Positions 26,251 to 34,883 of a stretch of DNA of 64,000 nt are shown one piece after another. This stretch comes from Aldehydirespirator sp965117015. Its GTDB lineage: Bacteria; Actinomycetota; Acidimicrobiia; Acidimicrobiales; Aldehydirespiratoraceae. Made by a program: the position numbers and the translations under genes. The notes under the pieces were generated by a model. The model saw only the letters and a list, made by a program, of their open reading frames with translations, had not been told where the DNA came from and did not search any database. Within the stretch, counting starts at the first letter, position 1; each line of letters begins with the position of its first letter. The stretch is taken from contig OZ220747.1 in assembly GCA_965117015.1 (NCBI GenBank), positions 3,038,001-3,102,000 of the forward strand, read 5' to 3'.

Positions 26251-27321
26251 GTGACGGACTTCCCGACGAGGCCGGAGGCGCTCGGACCCGACGAGCTGAC
26301 GCATTACCTTCGGGCCGCGGGCGTGCTGGCCGGCGGCCGGGTGACGGAGGCTCGCTTCGAGTTGATTGGCACGGGCAAGATGGGCGACAACGCCCGCTAC
26401 TTCCTGTCCTATGGCGGCGATACCGGCGATGCTCCCTCGACACTGGTCGCCAAGTTCCCGGCCGCCGACGAGCGGGCCCGGTCCCTCGCCGGTGCGGCCG
26501 GCGCCTATTACAACGAGGCGATGTTCTACCGTGTGCTGGCTCCGAGGACCTCGATCCGCATCCCGGCCGTCTACGGCAGCGAGATCAGCGCCGACCGCCT
26601 GTCGTTCCTGCTGCTGCTGGAGGACATGGCCCCGGCCGAGCCGGGCGTCCAGATGGTGGGCGAGACCCGTGCGCACACCGTCCTGGCCCTGAGCGAGGCG
26701 GTGAAGCTGGCCACCGCCTTCTACGGCGATGAGAGCCTCGCGACCCTGGATCACGTGGTGGGCTCGGCCCGCGGCGACAACGCCGACTTCGCGCAGATGC
26801 TGCTCCAGGACGCCTGGCCCGGCTTCGCCGACCGGTTCGCTCACGGGCTCGATGCCGGCCAACTGGCCTTCGGCGAGCGCTACGTGGCCAACTTCGCCTC
26901 GGCGGCCTCCAGCTACGACGGTGCGACCACGCTGGTGCACGGCGACTTCCGCAGCGAGAACATCCTGTTCGGTGGCGACACCGCCACCACCGTCGACTGG
27001 CAGACCGTGGGCATTTCCGGCCCGCTCACCGACATCTCGTACTTCCTCGGGGGCAGCGTCGCGGCCGACGACCGCCGGGCCTGGGAGCGAGACCTGCTAT
27101 CGGATTGCCGCCGCCGGTTCGCCACCGCCGGGATCGAGCTGGGCGAAGCCGAATGCTGGGACCTGTACCGGCGGGGAGCGATGCACGGGGTCATCATCAC
27201 GGTGCTCGGCGCCACCTTCAGCAGTCCCGACCCCCGCGGCGACGAGATGTTCATGACCATGATCCGCCGACACACCCGGCACTGCCTCGACGTCGGCGCC
27301 GACGAGTTCCTCACTCAATGA
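26251..27321 (+). CDS. APH/EcKL-type phosphotransferase
   Basis: 356 residues with a protein-kinase-like fold. Brenner motif VHGDFRSENILF (catalytic Asp) and the DWQ metal motif (VDWQTVGISGPLTDISYFLG) are intact, with a lysine in TLVAKFPA. It resembles the ecdysteroid-kinase/CHK group and actinobacterial homologues that lie beside acyl-CoA dehydrogenases. It probably phosphorylates a hydroxyl on a small molecule or CoA intermediate before further breakdown. It is the last gene of the 19.3-27.3 kb module. The GTG start fits the 22-base gap. Confidence 0.8.
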   Translation: MTDFPTRPEALGPDELTHYLRAAGVLAGGRVTEARFELIGTGKMGDNARYFLSYGGDTGDAPSTLVAKFPAADERARSLAGAAGAYYNEAMFYRVLAPRTSIRIPAVYGSEISADRLSFLLLLEDMAPAEPGVQMVGETRAHTVLALSEAVKLATAFYGDESLATLDHVVGSARGDNADFAQMLLQDAWPGFADRFAHGLDAGQLAFGERYVANFASAASSYDGATTLVHGDFRSENILFGGDTATTVDWQTVGISGPLTDISYFLGGSVAADDRRAWERDLLSDCRRRFATAGIELGEAECWDLYRRGAMHGVIITVLGATFSSPDPRGDEMFMTMIRRHTRHCLDVGADEFLTQ

Positions 27322-27393
27322 GGCCCGCGCAGGCCATGAGTAAGTCAGCAGCCTCCACGCGCTCATCGATAGAACTGCATCTGGCATGCTAGG
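27322..27393. other. Intergenic gap between convergent genes
   Basis: 72 bases between the phosphotransferase and the minus-strand kinase. I see no strong hairpin, T-tract or repeat. It marks the boundary where the sequence becomes visibly less GC-rich (towards 33 kb). Confidence 0.6.
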
Positions 27394-28071
27394 TCAGTCT
27401 GAGCGTACGACGAGGTCAGCACGGTCGCGGGTCGCCTTGATCAGCTGAGCGTTTCGCTCGTCGGAGGTGAGAACGAAGCGCTCGGCCTCGGCCGGGGTCT
27501 TGCCGTGTCGCACATGGCGCTCGACGAGTCGGGGTACTCGGGTCTCGTCGTCGAGTTCCAGGTAGACGCACAGATCGAGTGCAGGACGGATCCGATCCCA
27601 TGGGGCCTCGTCGAGCAGAAGGTAGTTTCCTTCGACGATCACCAAACTGTCTCCGGGACCGATCGGGATGGCTCCGGCGACGGGCTCTTCGATGCTGCGA
27701 TCGAATCTCGGCGCATACACCACGGTGTCGTCGACCGGGCTCGTCATACGCGCGATCAGGCTGGCGAAGCCCCAACCGTCGAAGGTCTCGGGCGCCCCCT
27801 TGCGACCGCTGAGCCCCTTGGCGTCGATCACCGCCTGCGCCAAGTGGAACCCGTCCAGCGCCACCACGGCCGGCGACGGGCGCAGCGACTCGGCGAGATA
27901 CGCCGCCAGGGTCGACTTCCCCGAGCCGGGCGGCCCGACCAGCCCGATCAGGCACCTTCGGCCTTCGGTGTGACACCCGGCAGCAAGCTCCAGCAGTTCT
28001 GTCAGAGTTATGGCACGAGGCCCGTCAGCCGCTCCAAGCCATGGACGATCCGAGCCGCGAGACCACTGCAT
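27394..28071 (-). CDS. P-loop nucleoside/sugar kinase (FrcK/uridine-kinase-like)
   Basis: 225 residues. Walker A is GLVGPPGSGKST at about 43-54, followed by VVALDGFHLA and VIVEGNYLLLDE, the features of the phosphoribulokinase/uridine-kinase family that includes sugar-operon kinases such as FrcK. It is the last gene of the importer 1 operon, 17 bases after the SGNH hydrolase, so a sugar or nucleoside-like product of that uptake system may be its substrate. The ATG start gives about 38 residues before the P-loop, acceptable for the family. Confidence 0.8.
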   Translation of the reverse strand: MQWSRGSDRPWLGAADGPRAITLTELLELAAGCHTEGRRCLIGLVGPPGSGKSTLAAYLAESLRPSPAVVALDGFHLAQAVIDAKGLSGRKGAPETFDGWGFASLIARMTSPVDDTVVYAPRFDRSIEEPVAGAIPIGPGDSLVIVEGNYLLLDEAPWDRIRPALDLCVYLELDDETRVPRLVERHVRHGKTPAEAERFVLTSDERNAQLIKATRDRADLVVRSD

Positions 28072-28088
28072 TGTTAGACCGCCTTAAG

Positions 28089-28739
28089 TCACTTGGTGAG
28101 GCTCTCTACCACGGCCGCGATCTCTTGTCCGAGGATCAGGTGCGACTCGGACGACCAGTGCACTCCGTCCACTGGGCTCGACTCGATCACGTCACCTGCG
28201 TTCAGGTAGGCGATGCCTCGCTCAGCGGCGACCGCCGAGAACGCCGTGTCGAAGTGCCTCGATCTTGTGTCGGCGCCATTGAAGAGGTCTTCGGCCAGTG
28301 CCCCGAGCCCTGTAACCCTCGTCGGTGGCGGCGCGATCAGTACTGGCCGCGGGGCTCGTCCATCGGGTCCGCATCTACTCTGCGCCGCCAGATCCAGCAG
28401 CGCTCCCGCTCCCTGAGCGATCTCCCAGGCCGAAGCGGAGTACCGGCTCTGGAGATCGTTGGTTCCAAGAAGGACCACCAAGACGTTGACTGGTTTGTGT
28501 GATTCGAGACAACCGCGAAGCAGTCTGCGGCCGTTGAGGTGCTCGCCGTGTACCGGGTCGTCGAAGACGGTGGTCCGTCCGGGCAGCCCCTCAGGTACGA
28601 CGACATGGCCCGGGCCAAGAGTCTGCGCCATCACAGACACCCACCGATTCTCTCGCGGGAGACGAGGGACAGGATCAGCGGCACGCTCGATGTCGTACCC
28701 CCAGGTGTTCGAATCTCCGAAGCACATCACGGTCACCAT
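28089..28739 (-). CDS. SGNH/GDSL-family esterase or deacetylase
   Basis: 216 residues from the ATG at 28739. All SGNH blocks are visible: GDSNTWG (nucleophile Ser, residues 8-14), a Gly in the second block, LLGTNDLQ (Asn) and VDGVHWSSESH with the Asp/His pair. There is no signal peptide, so it acts in the cytoplasm, probably removing acyl groups from an imported carbohydrate. AGGGGTG lies 5 bases before the ATG; another ATG 21 bases upstream is inside the permease gene. It follows the permease by 4 bases, in the importer 1 operon. Confidence 0.86.
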   Translation of the reverse strand: MVTVMCFGDSNTWGYDIERAADPVPRLPRENRWVSVMAQTLGPGHVVVPEGLPGRTTVFDDPVHGEHLNGRRLLRGCLESHKPVNVLVVLLGTNDLQSRYSASAWEIAQGAGALLDLAAQSRCGPDGRAPRPVLIAPPPTRVTGLGALAEDLFNGADTRSRHFDTAFSAVAAERGIAYLNAGDVIESSPVDGVHWSSESHLILGQEIAAVVESLTK

Positions 28740-28743
28740 GGCG

Positions 28744-29568
28744 TCACCCCTTGATCGCACCCTGCAAGAGTGCGGCGACGAACTGCCGCTGGAATATGAG
28801 AAACACGATCAACGTCGGGGTGAGGATTACCAGTGATCCGGCGGACAACAACACGACATCGATGCCCCATTGGCTCTGGAAGTAGCCCAACGCGCCGGCC
28901 ATCGTGCGCCGCTCGGGATCGTTGACCATCACGAGGGCGAGGATGAACTGGTTCCATGTCCAGACGAAGTACAGGATCGCCAGCGTGGCCATGGCCGGTC
29001 TAGCCAGCGGTAAGTGAACATGGCGGAACGCCTGCCATGTGCTTGCTCCGTCCACTAAGGCTGCCTCGGAGAACTCCTCCGGCAGGTTCAGGAAGTGAGA
29101 GCGCATCCAAAAGACCCCGAAGGACATGAACAGCGCGATCAAGGGCAGGATGATCGCCCACCGGGTATCGAGAAGACCTAGGTCTCGCATTCTGAAATAG
29201 AGCGGCGTGATCACCACTTCAAAGGGCATGGTCAAACCCAACAGCATGACCACGAATATCACCTTGTGACCCAGGATGCGAAGCTGTCCCAACGCGAAAC
29301 CGGCCATGGTGGCGATCAGTACCGAGACTGGTACGACCGCGGCTTCGATGATCAGGCTGGACTTGAGCAGTGCGGCCATGTTGGCCGAGTTGAAAGCGTC
29401 GCGGAAGTTGCTCCACTGAGGATCGGCCGGCCACTCGAAACCCCGTGGAGCAGTCCCCTGCGGATGCAACGCCGCTAAGAACATGCTCAGAAGCGGAACG
29501 AGCGTGTAAGCGATGGCAACCAGCACTATCAGCCGGCCGGCGAGCCTCTCGCGCCGGTTGATGATCAT
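28744..29568 (-). CDS. Importer 1 inner-membrane permease, MalG type
   Basis: 274 residues with about six hydrophobic helices (first at 12-35). The EAA loop that docks with the ATPase is EAALVDGASTWQAFRHVHLPLARP (about 185-208). It is the second permease of a CUT1-family sugar importer. Its ATG overlaps the stop of the first permease (ATGA). The operon has binding protein, two permeases, hydrolase and kinase, but no ATPase gene; the EAA loop is intact, so an ATPase encoded elsewhere (for example 18130) must supply energy. Confidence 0.92.
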   Translation of the reverse strand: MIINRRERLAGRLIVLVAIAYTLVPLLSMFLAALHPQGTAPRGFEWPADPQWSNFRDAFNSANMAALLKSSLIIEAAVVPVSVLIATMAGFALGQLRILGHKVIFVVMLLGLTMPFEVVITPLYFRMRDLGLLDTRWAIILPLIALFMSFGVFWMRSHFLNLPEEFSEAALVDGASTWQAFRHVHLPLARPAMATLAILYFVWTWNQFILALVMVNDPERRTMAGALGYFQSQWGIDVVLLSAGSLVILTPTLIVFLIFQRQFVAALLQGAIKG

Positions 29569-30476
29569 CGGTCACCGGCGCGTGACAGTCGTTGGATGGG
29601 AAGGATCAACAGCAGCACCAACGCCATGAGTACGAGCCCGTAGGCCGACGCCAAGCCCACCTCGTGATACGTGAAGGCGCGCCGGTAGATCTGCACGCCG
29701 GGAACCATCGTTTGGGTTCCCGGCCCGCCCCCGGTGGCTACGAACACGATGTCGAAGCTCGCCATCGACAAGATGACGGTCACGGTGACGCAGACTGCGA
29801 TCTGGTTGCGGATCGAGGGCAGGGTCACCGCGAAGAACTCGCGCACTGGCCCGGCTCCGTCGATCCTGGCCGCCTCGTACAGCGTCGTGTCGATCCTGGT
29901 CATGCCGGTCAACAACAGCACCGTGCAGAATCCCAGCAGGACCCACACGCCGATCAGCCCCACTGCGGGAAGGGCAAGGTCGTAATCGGCCAACCACGCT
30001 CGTGTGATCGAGCCGAGGCCTACAGAACTCAGGAACTGGTTTACGGGACCGGTGGTCGCGAACATCCACTTCCACGCGATGCCCGACGCGACCAGTGGAA
30101 TCAGCTGCGGCACGAAGAGAATCGTGCGCGCCCATGTCCCGAGGGAGCGCTGCCTGCCGCCGTGGATCACCGCTGCCATCACCAGCCCACAGCTCACGGG
30201 GATCACGCAATAGAAGCCGATGAGGACGAACGAGTGAACGATGGCGGTGAGAAGCTCGTCGTTGCGGAATACCTCGATGTAGTTGTCAAGACCGGCCCAC
30301 TCGGACTCGCCCACTCCGTCCCAGTGGTACAGCGAGTATTGGAGCGCGGATCCCAGCGAACCCAGCACCAACCACCCGTACACCGCTAGCGCAGGAATGA
30401 GATAGACCCATCCTCCGAGGCCGGCGCGTCTTGCCGTGCGCCTGAGGGAAGAGAGGGGTCGCGCCTTGGGCAGCAT
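29565..30476 (-). CDS. Importer 1 inner-membrane permease, MalF type
   Basis: 303 residues with six predicted membrane helices. The first begins after a basic N-terminus (SSLRRTARRAGLGGW). The EAA loop is EAARIDGAGPVREFFAVTLPSIR (about 202-224). It forms the transmembrane heterodimer with the product of the next gene, to which it is coupled. It lies 96 bases after the binding-protein gene, with a strong hairpin in between. Confidence 0.92.
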   Translation of the reverse strand: MLPKARPLSSLRRTARRAGLGGWVYLIPALAVYGWLVLGSLGSALQYSLYHWDGVGESEWAGLDNYIEVFRNDELLTAIVHSFVLIGFYCVIPVSCGLVMAAVIHGGRQRSLGTWARTILFVPQLIPLVASGIAWKWMFATTGPVNQFLSSVGLGSITRAWLADYDLALPAVGLIGVWVLLGFCTVLLLTGMTRIDTTLYEAARIDGAGPVREFFAVTLPSIRNQIAVCVTVTVILSMASFDIVFVATGGGPGTQTMVPGVQIYRRAFTYHEVGLASAYGLVLMALVLLLILPIQRLSRAGDR

Positions 30477-30487
30477 GGTCTCGTACT

Positions 30488-30537
30488 CGGTGGACGTGCG
30501 CGGCGGGTGTCAAGACCCTAGCTACGCACGTCCACCG
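30488..30537 (-). terminator. Hairpin between importer 1 binding-protein and permease genes
   Basis: A perfect 13-bp inverted repeat: CGGTGGACGTGCG (30488-30500) and CGCACGTCCACCG (30525-30537), with a 24-base loop. No T-tract follows. Its place after the binding-protein gene suggests partial termination or 3'-end protection, giving more binding protein than permease. Confidence 0.6.
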
Positions 30538-30572
30538 TCTCCTGGGAGAGACTCGAGTCTCCTCAAGGCGCG

Positions 30573-32075
30573 CTATCGGTCGAGTTGGTCCTCGTATGCG
30601 GCCTGGATCTCATCAATGAGCCCCTTGGGGGTCTGCCGTCCGGCAAACATGTTCTGCAACTCGGGCGACGCCGTCTCCAGCGCAACTGCGAGAATCGAAT
30701 TAGCGATGAAGTCGACGGCTCCGTCGTCTGCCCCCAACACGGTGGCCGCAGCCATGGTCTCGGCGGCGAGCGTTCCCTCCTCGACCGGTATCGGCAAGTC
30801 AGCCGGACCACCTGGAACCGTGCCCGCAACCTCGACGACAATGCGGCGAGCCTCCGGGTCAGTGTGGACCCAGTTGAGGAAGAATGCCACCGCATCAGCG
30901 TTCTCGGACGCAGCCGACGCAGCGAACAGGGTGGCCACGGACATTGCCACGTGGGGGTCTCCGGCCTCTAAGGGCGGGAACAGGAAGAAGCCCACGTTGT
31001 CGCCCATCTGGTCACCGAGCCTGGCAGCCTCCCAGTTTCCGATGAACAAGAACAGGCCCTCTCCGTCGATGAACTGGCTCAGGTGAGTCGCGTATTCGAT
31101 GGCATTCACATCAGGTTGGAAGTAGCCGGCTTCGATCCACCGATTGAAATGCTCGGTTGCTGCCAGTGCCTCGGGTGAATTCAGGGTGGCGCCGGGCGAG
31201 TGGAAGATCCAAGCGCTCATGTCGTCCTTGCCGATGTACTGGTTCATCACCATCTGATACGGCAGAAGGGTTCCGGCTATGGGAGCGTTCTGCCCGATGA
31301 TCGGCTGGATGCCGGCTGCCTTGGCTGCGGCCAGGAGTTCATCGAGTTCACCGAGAGTGTTGGGAGGTTCGGTCATGCCGATCTGCTGGGCCAAGGTCTT
31401 GTTGTAGAAGACGCCGGTGATCTCGTATCCCAGACCGAGGCCGTACAGCGAACCCGAACCCCGGTAGCCGTCCTCGTTCACGCGAGCCTGCGACTGAATC
31501 GACTGAGGCCACTTGTCCCAGCCGTATGCCTCTGCATACGGGTCCAGGTTGAGCAGCAGGCCGTTGGGAACGTATTCGTTGACGTTGGTGACCCTTGCGA
31601 GATCCGGTGGATCGTCACCGGCCAGCACTCGGGGCAGGTTTGCGAGCAAGTTGGCGAATGCATCCTTGCGGTACTCGATCGAGACGTTCGGGTACTGCCG
31701 CATGAATTCTGCCCCGAGTGCCTCGATTACTGGAAAGCTCGGCTCGATGTAGAACTCAAGCGAAACCGGTTCGGCGGTGAGTTCGGTGGGCACCGCCGGC
31801 GCAGCGTCCTCGTTGGACTCAGTCGGTTCACCGGACTCATCTGGCTCGCTGGGCTCGGCTTGTTCGCTGGGCTCGGCTGGTTCATCGGACTCGTCTGTCT
31901 CCGTTGGCTTAGCCGACTTATCCGACGCGCTCGGCGCGGCCGGAGCCTCCTCCACTGATGGCTCGGCGGCGGTCGGAGTCGGCGAATCTGCTTCTCTGTC
32001 CGATCCGGGGGCGCTGCAGGCCGCCGCGACGACGGTGAGCAGAGCTAGGAGCCAGAGGCGTGCATGCATTCTCAT
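30573..32075 (-). CDS. Importer 1 sugar-binding lipoprotein with long acidic linker
   Basis: 500 residues. The lipoprotein signal MRMHARLWLLALLTVVAAAC has its lipobox Cys at residue 20. Residues 21-102 are a low-complexity Pro/Glu/Ser/Asp-rich linker, then a family-1 extracellular solute-binding domain begins with EFYIEPSFPVIEALG. It captures a carbohydrate outside the membrane for the two permeases. A consensus AGGAGG precedes the ATG. A complete promoter and a perfect LacI operator lie upstream. The neighbouring GH13 glucosidase suggests an alpha-glucoside, which is inference. Confidence 0.9.
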   Translation of the reverse strand: MRMHARLWLLALLTVVAAACSAPGSDREADSPTPTAAEPSVEEAPAAPSASDKSAKPTETDESDEPAEPSEQAEPSEPDESGEPTESNEDAAPAVPTELTAEPVSLEFYIEPSFPVIEALGAEFMRQYPNVSIEYRKDAFANLLANLPRVLAGDDPPDLARVTNVNEYVPNGLLLNLDPYAEAYGWDKWPQSIQSQARVNEDGYRGSGSLYGLGLGYEITGVFYNKTLAQQIGMTEPPNTLGELDELLAAAKAAGIQPIIGQNAPIAGTLLPYQMVMNQYIGKDDMSAWIFHSPGATLNSPEALAATEHFNRWIEAGYFQPDVNAIEYATHLSQFIDGEGLFLFIGNWEAARLGDQMGDNVGFFLFPPLEAGDPHVAMSVATLFAASAASENADAVAFFLNWVHTDPEARRIVVEVAGTVPGGPADLPIPVEEGTLAAETMAAATVLGADDGAVDFIANSILAVALETASPELQNMFAGRQTPKGLIDEIQAAYEDQLDR

Positions 32076-32092
32076 GGGGCTTTCCTCCTGGA

Positions 32093-32137
32093 TGTAAGCG
32101 CTTACATCAAGCTACGCTCCTATTGGCTCGGTGTCAA
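32093..32137 (-). promoter_or_regulatory. Promoter and LacI operator of importer 1
   Basis: On the minus strand TTGACA (32132-32137), a 17-base spacer, TAGCTT (32109-32114), then a perfect 14-base palindrome TGTAAGCGCTTACA at 32093-32106 over the expected start of transcription. The operator is 17 bases before the ATG and just upstream of AGGAGG, a classic repression arrangement. Confidence 0.8.
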
Positions 32138-32146
32138 GCCGGCAGC

Positions 32147-33160
32147 TCAGTGCGGTGCTCCGGTGGTGGCTCGGACCACCAGGGGAACGTCCCAGGTGAT
32201 GTCGCGCGGAGGCTCCCGACCGTCAATCAGCGCAAGGACCTGTTCCGCAGCCATAACACCCATGTCGCTCACGGACAGGCACATGGTGGTGAGCGCCAGC
32301 GTCTCCGCGAGGTCGTGGTCGTCAAACCCGATAACGGAGAGATCACCAGGCACGGTCAGCCCGTTGCTTCGAGCCGCCTCCAGCGCACCGAACGCCATCT
32401 CATCGGTCATGCAGAACACCGCCGTCGGCGGATACGAGTGATTGAGCAGTGTGACGAGCGCCCGGGCTCCCCCAGCGGCGAGCCCGTCGCCGTGGACAGT
32501 CAGGCTCGGGTCGATCTCGAGCCCTGCTTGTCCGAGGGCGTCTTCGTAGCCGAGGCGGCGCTGTTCGGGGACCGGCGTCGGCAACTCCGCGATGACGGGA
32601 CCGACGACGAGACCGATCCGCTCGTGGCCCAGTTCGATCAGATGATCAACAGCCCGGCGAGCCGCGAGCCGGTTGTCGACCATGATCGAACCCGCGCCCT
32701 CGAGGCGCTCGCCGACGGCGACCACCGGGCGAGTGAAGAACGTGTCAGCAGTATCTCCCTCCACGCTGGCGAAGGTGTCGATGAGCACCATCCCGTCGAC
32801 TCGGCGGCAGAAGGATCGAGCTTCCCGCAGGAACCGTTTGCGGTCCTCCGGGGTGCTCATCATTGAGATGAGCAGGTCGTAGCCAGCCGCAGACAACACC
32901 GAGTTGATGCCACCCAGGGCCCGCGAGGGAAACCAAGTCCCAAGCAGAGGTGCGGCCACGCCGACCGTCGAGGTCCGGCCGGAGGCCAGACGCGAAGCCT
33001 GGGGATGGAGCTCGTAGTCGAACTCGGCTGCTATCTCGACCACCCTCTGGCGAGTCTCCGGAGCGACGTTGGAGAAGTTGCGCAGGGCGCGGCTGACGGT
33101 GGCGACCGAGACCCCTGCCGCCTCCGCAATGTCGCTTATCGTGGTCCGCCGCTCCGCCAA
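32147..33160 (-). CDS. LacI-family transcriptional repressor 1
   Basis: 337 residues. The helix-turn-helix is TTISDIAEAAGVSVATVSRALRN and the hinge is HPQASRLASGRTSTVGV. A periplasmic-binding-like effector domain follows, with WFPSRALGGINSVL and GFDDHDLAETLALTTM. It is clearly paralogous to repressor 2 at 42504, sharing long identical stretches including the recognition helix. The start is TTG at 33160, 12 bases after the glucosidase stop, so it is probably co-transcribed with it. It should bind the TGTAAGCGCTTACA-type sites nearby and respond to the imported sugar. Confidence 0.9.
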   Translation of the reverse strand: MAERRTTISDIAEAAGVSVATVSRALRNFSNVAPETRQRVVEIAAEFDYELHPQASRLASGRTSTVGVAAPLLGTWFPSRALGGINSVLSAAGYDLLISMMSTPEDRKRFLREARSFCRRVDGMVLIDTFASVEGDTADTFFTRPVVAVGERLEGAGSIMVDNRLAARRAVDHLIELGHERIGLVVGPVIAELPTPVPEQRRLGYEDALGQAGLEIDPSLTVHGDGLAAGGARALVTLLNHSYPPTAVFCMTDEMAFGALEAARSNGLTVPGDLSVIGFDDHDLAETLALTTMCLSVSDMGVMAAEQVLALIDGREPPRDITWDVPLVVRATTGAPH

Positions 33161-33172
33161 GACCTAGTGATC

Positions 33173-34813
33173 CTATGGCTGACGATGGTTACTAGCCAGC
33201 ACGACGGTGGTCTCGGCGGGGACGGACACCGCGTCGTGGGCTGGGCGGTTCAGGCGGCTGCCTTCCTCGGTGGCGAAGACGGGCTCCCATCCGGGGGATC
33301 CCAGGCTGACGCTCGCCCGGTGGCCGGACAGGTTGGCGACCACCGCGATCGTGCCTCGCCGCAGGGCGGCGACCTCAGGATCTGCGGTCTCGATCCATTC
33401 GAGCGGGGCCCGCCACATGTCGGGATGCTGCCGGCGCAGGGCCAGCAGGCTGCGGAAGCGGTGCAGGGGTGCATCAGGATCGGCCTGCTGGCCGGCCACG
33501 GTCTGTTCCTGCGGGCGATGCTCGGCATCGATCCACGGATCGCCGGTGGAGAAGCCGTTGAAAGGGCTGCTGTCCCACGGCATGGGAGTGCGGCACCCGT
33601 CCCGACCACTGGTGGCGCCTGCGTTCCTGACCGACACCGGATCGTGGAAGCCGGCGCGCAGCACCCCGTCGGGCAGGGCGAGTTCCTCTCCCTGGAACAG
33701 GAAGGGGGTGCCCCCGAGGGCCATGAACAGTGTCGAGACGGCCAGGGATCGCCGGACGCCGGTCTGGCCGCCGCCGAAGCGGGTGACCGGCCGGGTCCGG
33801 TCATGGTTGCTCAGCACCCAGGAGATCCCCTGCGGCGCGGCGTCGTGCATGGCCCGCACCATCTGTAGCAGAGTCTCCGGTGCCCAGCCGAGGAACGCGG
33901 CCTGCAGGAAGAAGGCTTGGTCGAGCGCGCCCGGTTCGACATAGCGGGACTGGCGGTCCGGCCACGGGGCGTTTACCTCGCCGAGGAGCATCGCGTGGCG
34001 CGGTGCGCAGACCTGGTTCCAGCGACGGAAGATCTCGACGTTCTCGGACTGGTCCAGGTCGTGGCGGTGCTCGAAGGCATAGAAGGCATCGAAAGGGTCC
34101 ATGCCCTCGGTGATCGGCGCGATCTGGGGGTTGTCGCGCAGCTGGTCGTCCTTGACGAGGCCGTGGGCCACATCGACGCGAAAGCCGTCGACGCCGCGGT
34201 CCATCCACCACTCCAGGATCGAGTCGAAGTCGTCCCGGACGGCGGGGTTGCGCCAGTTGAGGTCGGGCTGCTCGGGAAGGAAGAGATGGCACCAGTACTG
34301 GCCTGACGCCTCGTCGAGGGTCCAGGCCGGGCCTCCGAAGTGGCTGCGCCAATTGTTGGGGGGACCTCCACCGGATGCCGGGGAGGCCCAGAGGTAGCGG
34401 TCCCGGTCGGGTCCGTCCGGGTAGCGCCGGGCCCGGGCGAACCACTCGTGCTCGATCGAGGTGTGGTTGGGCACGATGTCGACCATCACCCGCAGACCCC
34501 GCCGGTGGGCCTCGTCCACGAGAACGTCGAAGTCGTCGAGCGTGCCGTGGCGGGGCGACACCGCGCAGTAGTCGCTGACGTCGTAGCCGTGGTCGTGGCC
34601 CGGCGACGGGTAGAAGGGGGTGAGCCAGACGGCGTCGACTCCCAGCCAGCTCAGATAGTCCAACCGGCCGGTGATGCCGGCGAGGTCGCCCACCCCGTCG
34701 CCGTTGGAGTCCGCGAAGGAGCGCACGTAGATCTCGTAGCCGACCGCCCCGTGCCACCAGGGCTCGGCCAGGTCACGTCCAAGGGGCGCCTGTTCCAGAG
34801 CGCTGCTTGTCAC
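33173..34813 (-). CDS. GH13 alpha-glucosidase (oligo-1,6-glucosidase-like)
   Basis: 546 residues from the GTG at 34813, which has GGAGG 9 bases upstream; a TTG two codons earlier is less likely. GH13 regions are visible: VDIVPNHTS (region I), GFRVDVAHGL with nucleophile Asp214, LLGEVNAP with acid/base Glu279, and VLSNHDRTRPV with Asp338. It has no signal peptide, so it cleaves imported alpha-glucosides in the cytoplasm. The gene precedes repressor 1 and carries its own operator. Sucrose, trehalose-type or isomalto-oligosaccharide specificity cannot be settled from the sequence. Confidence 0.9.
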   Translation of the reverse strand: MTSSALEQAPLGRDLAEPWWHGAVGYEIYVRSFADSNGDGVGDLAGITGRLDYLSWLGVDAVWLTPFYPSPGHDHGYDVSDYCAVSPRHGTLDDFDVLVDEAHRRGLRVMVDIVPNHTSIEHEWFARARRYPDGPDRDRYLWASPASGGGPPNNWRSHFGGPAWTLDEASGQYWCHLFLPEQPDLNWRNPAVRDDFDSILEWWMDRGVDGFRVDVAHGLVKDDQLRDNPQIAPITEGMDPFDAFYAFEHRHDLDQSENVEIFRRWNQVCAPRHAMLLGEVNAPWPDRQSRYVEPGALDQAFFLQAAFLGWAPETLLQMVRAMHDAAPQGISWVLSNHDRTRPVTRFGGGQTGVRRSLAVSTLFMALGGTPFLFQGEELALPDGVLRAGFHDPVSVRNAGATSGRDGCRTPMPWDSSPFNGFSTGDPWIDAEHRPQEQTVAGQQADPDAPLHRFRSLLALRRQHPDMWRAPLEWIETADPEVAALRRGTIAVVANLSGHRASVSLGSPGWEPVFATEEGSRLNRPAHDAVSVPAETTVVLASNHRQP

Positions 34814-34825
34814 CCGCAATACCTC

Positions 34826-34839
34826 CGCAAACGTTTACA
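34826..34839 (-). promoter_or_regulatory. LacI-type operator of the glucosidase-lacI unit
   Basis: CGCAAACGTTTACA on the plus strand (TGTAAACGTTTGCG on the coding strand), touching the ribosome site GGAGGT. Half-sites are of the AAACG type like the site before importer 2. A TTGGCA...TAGAGT pair upstream with a 19-base gap is a possible weak promoter. Confidence 0.7.
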
Positions 34840-34883
34840 GACGGGGCACTCTACAGACCTCCACCCCACGCTTGCCAAATCCC

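Noticed and set aside
30488..30537. Canonical Rho-independent terminator
   Set aside because: No T-tract follows the stem on the coding strand, and essential downstream permease genes must be expressed; it was kept only as an attenuating or stabilising hairpin.
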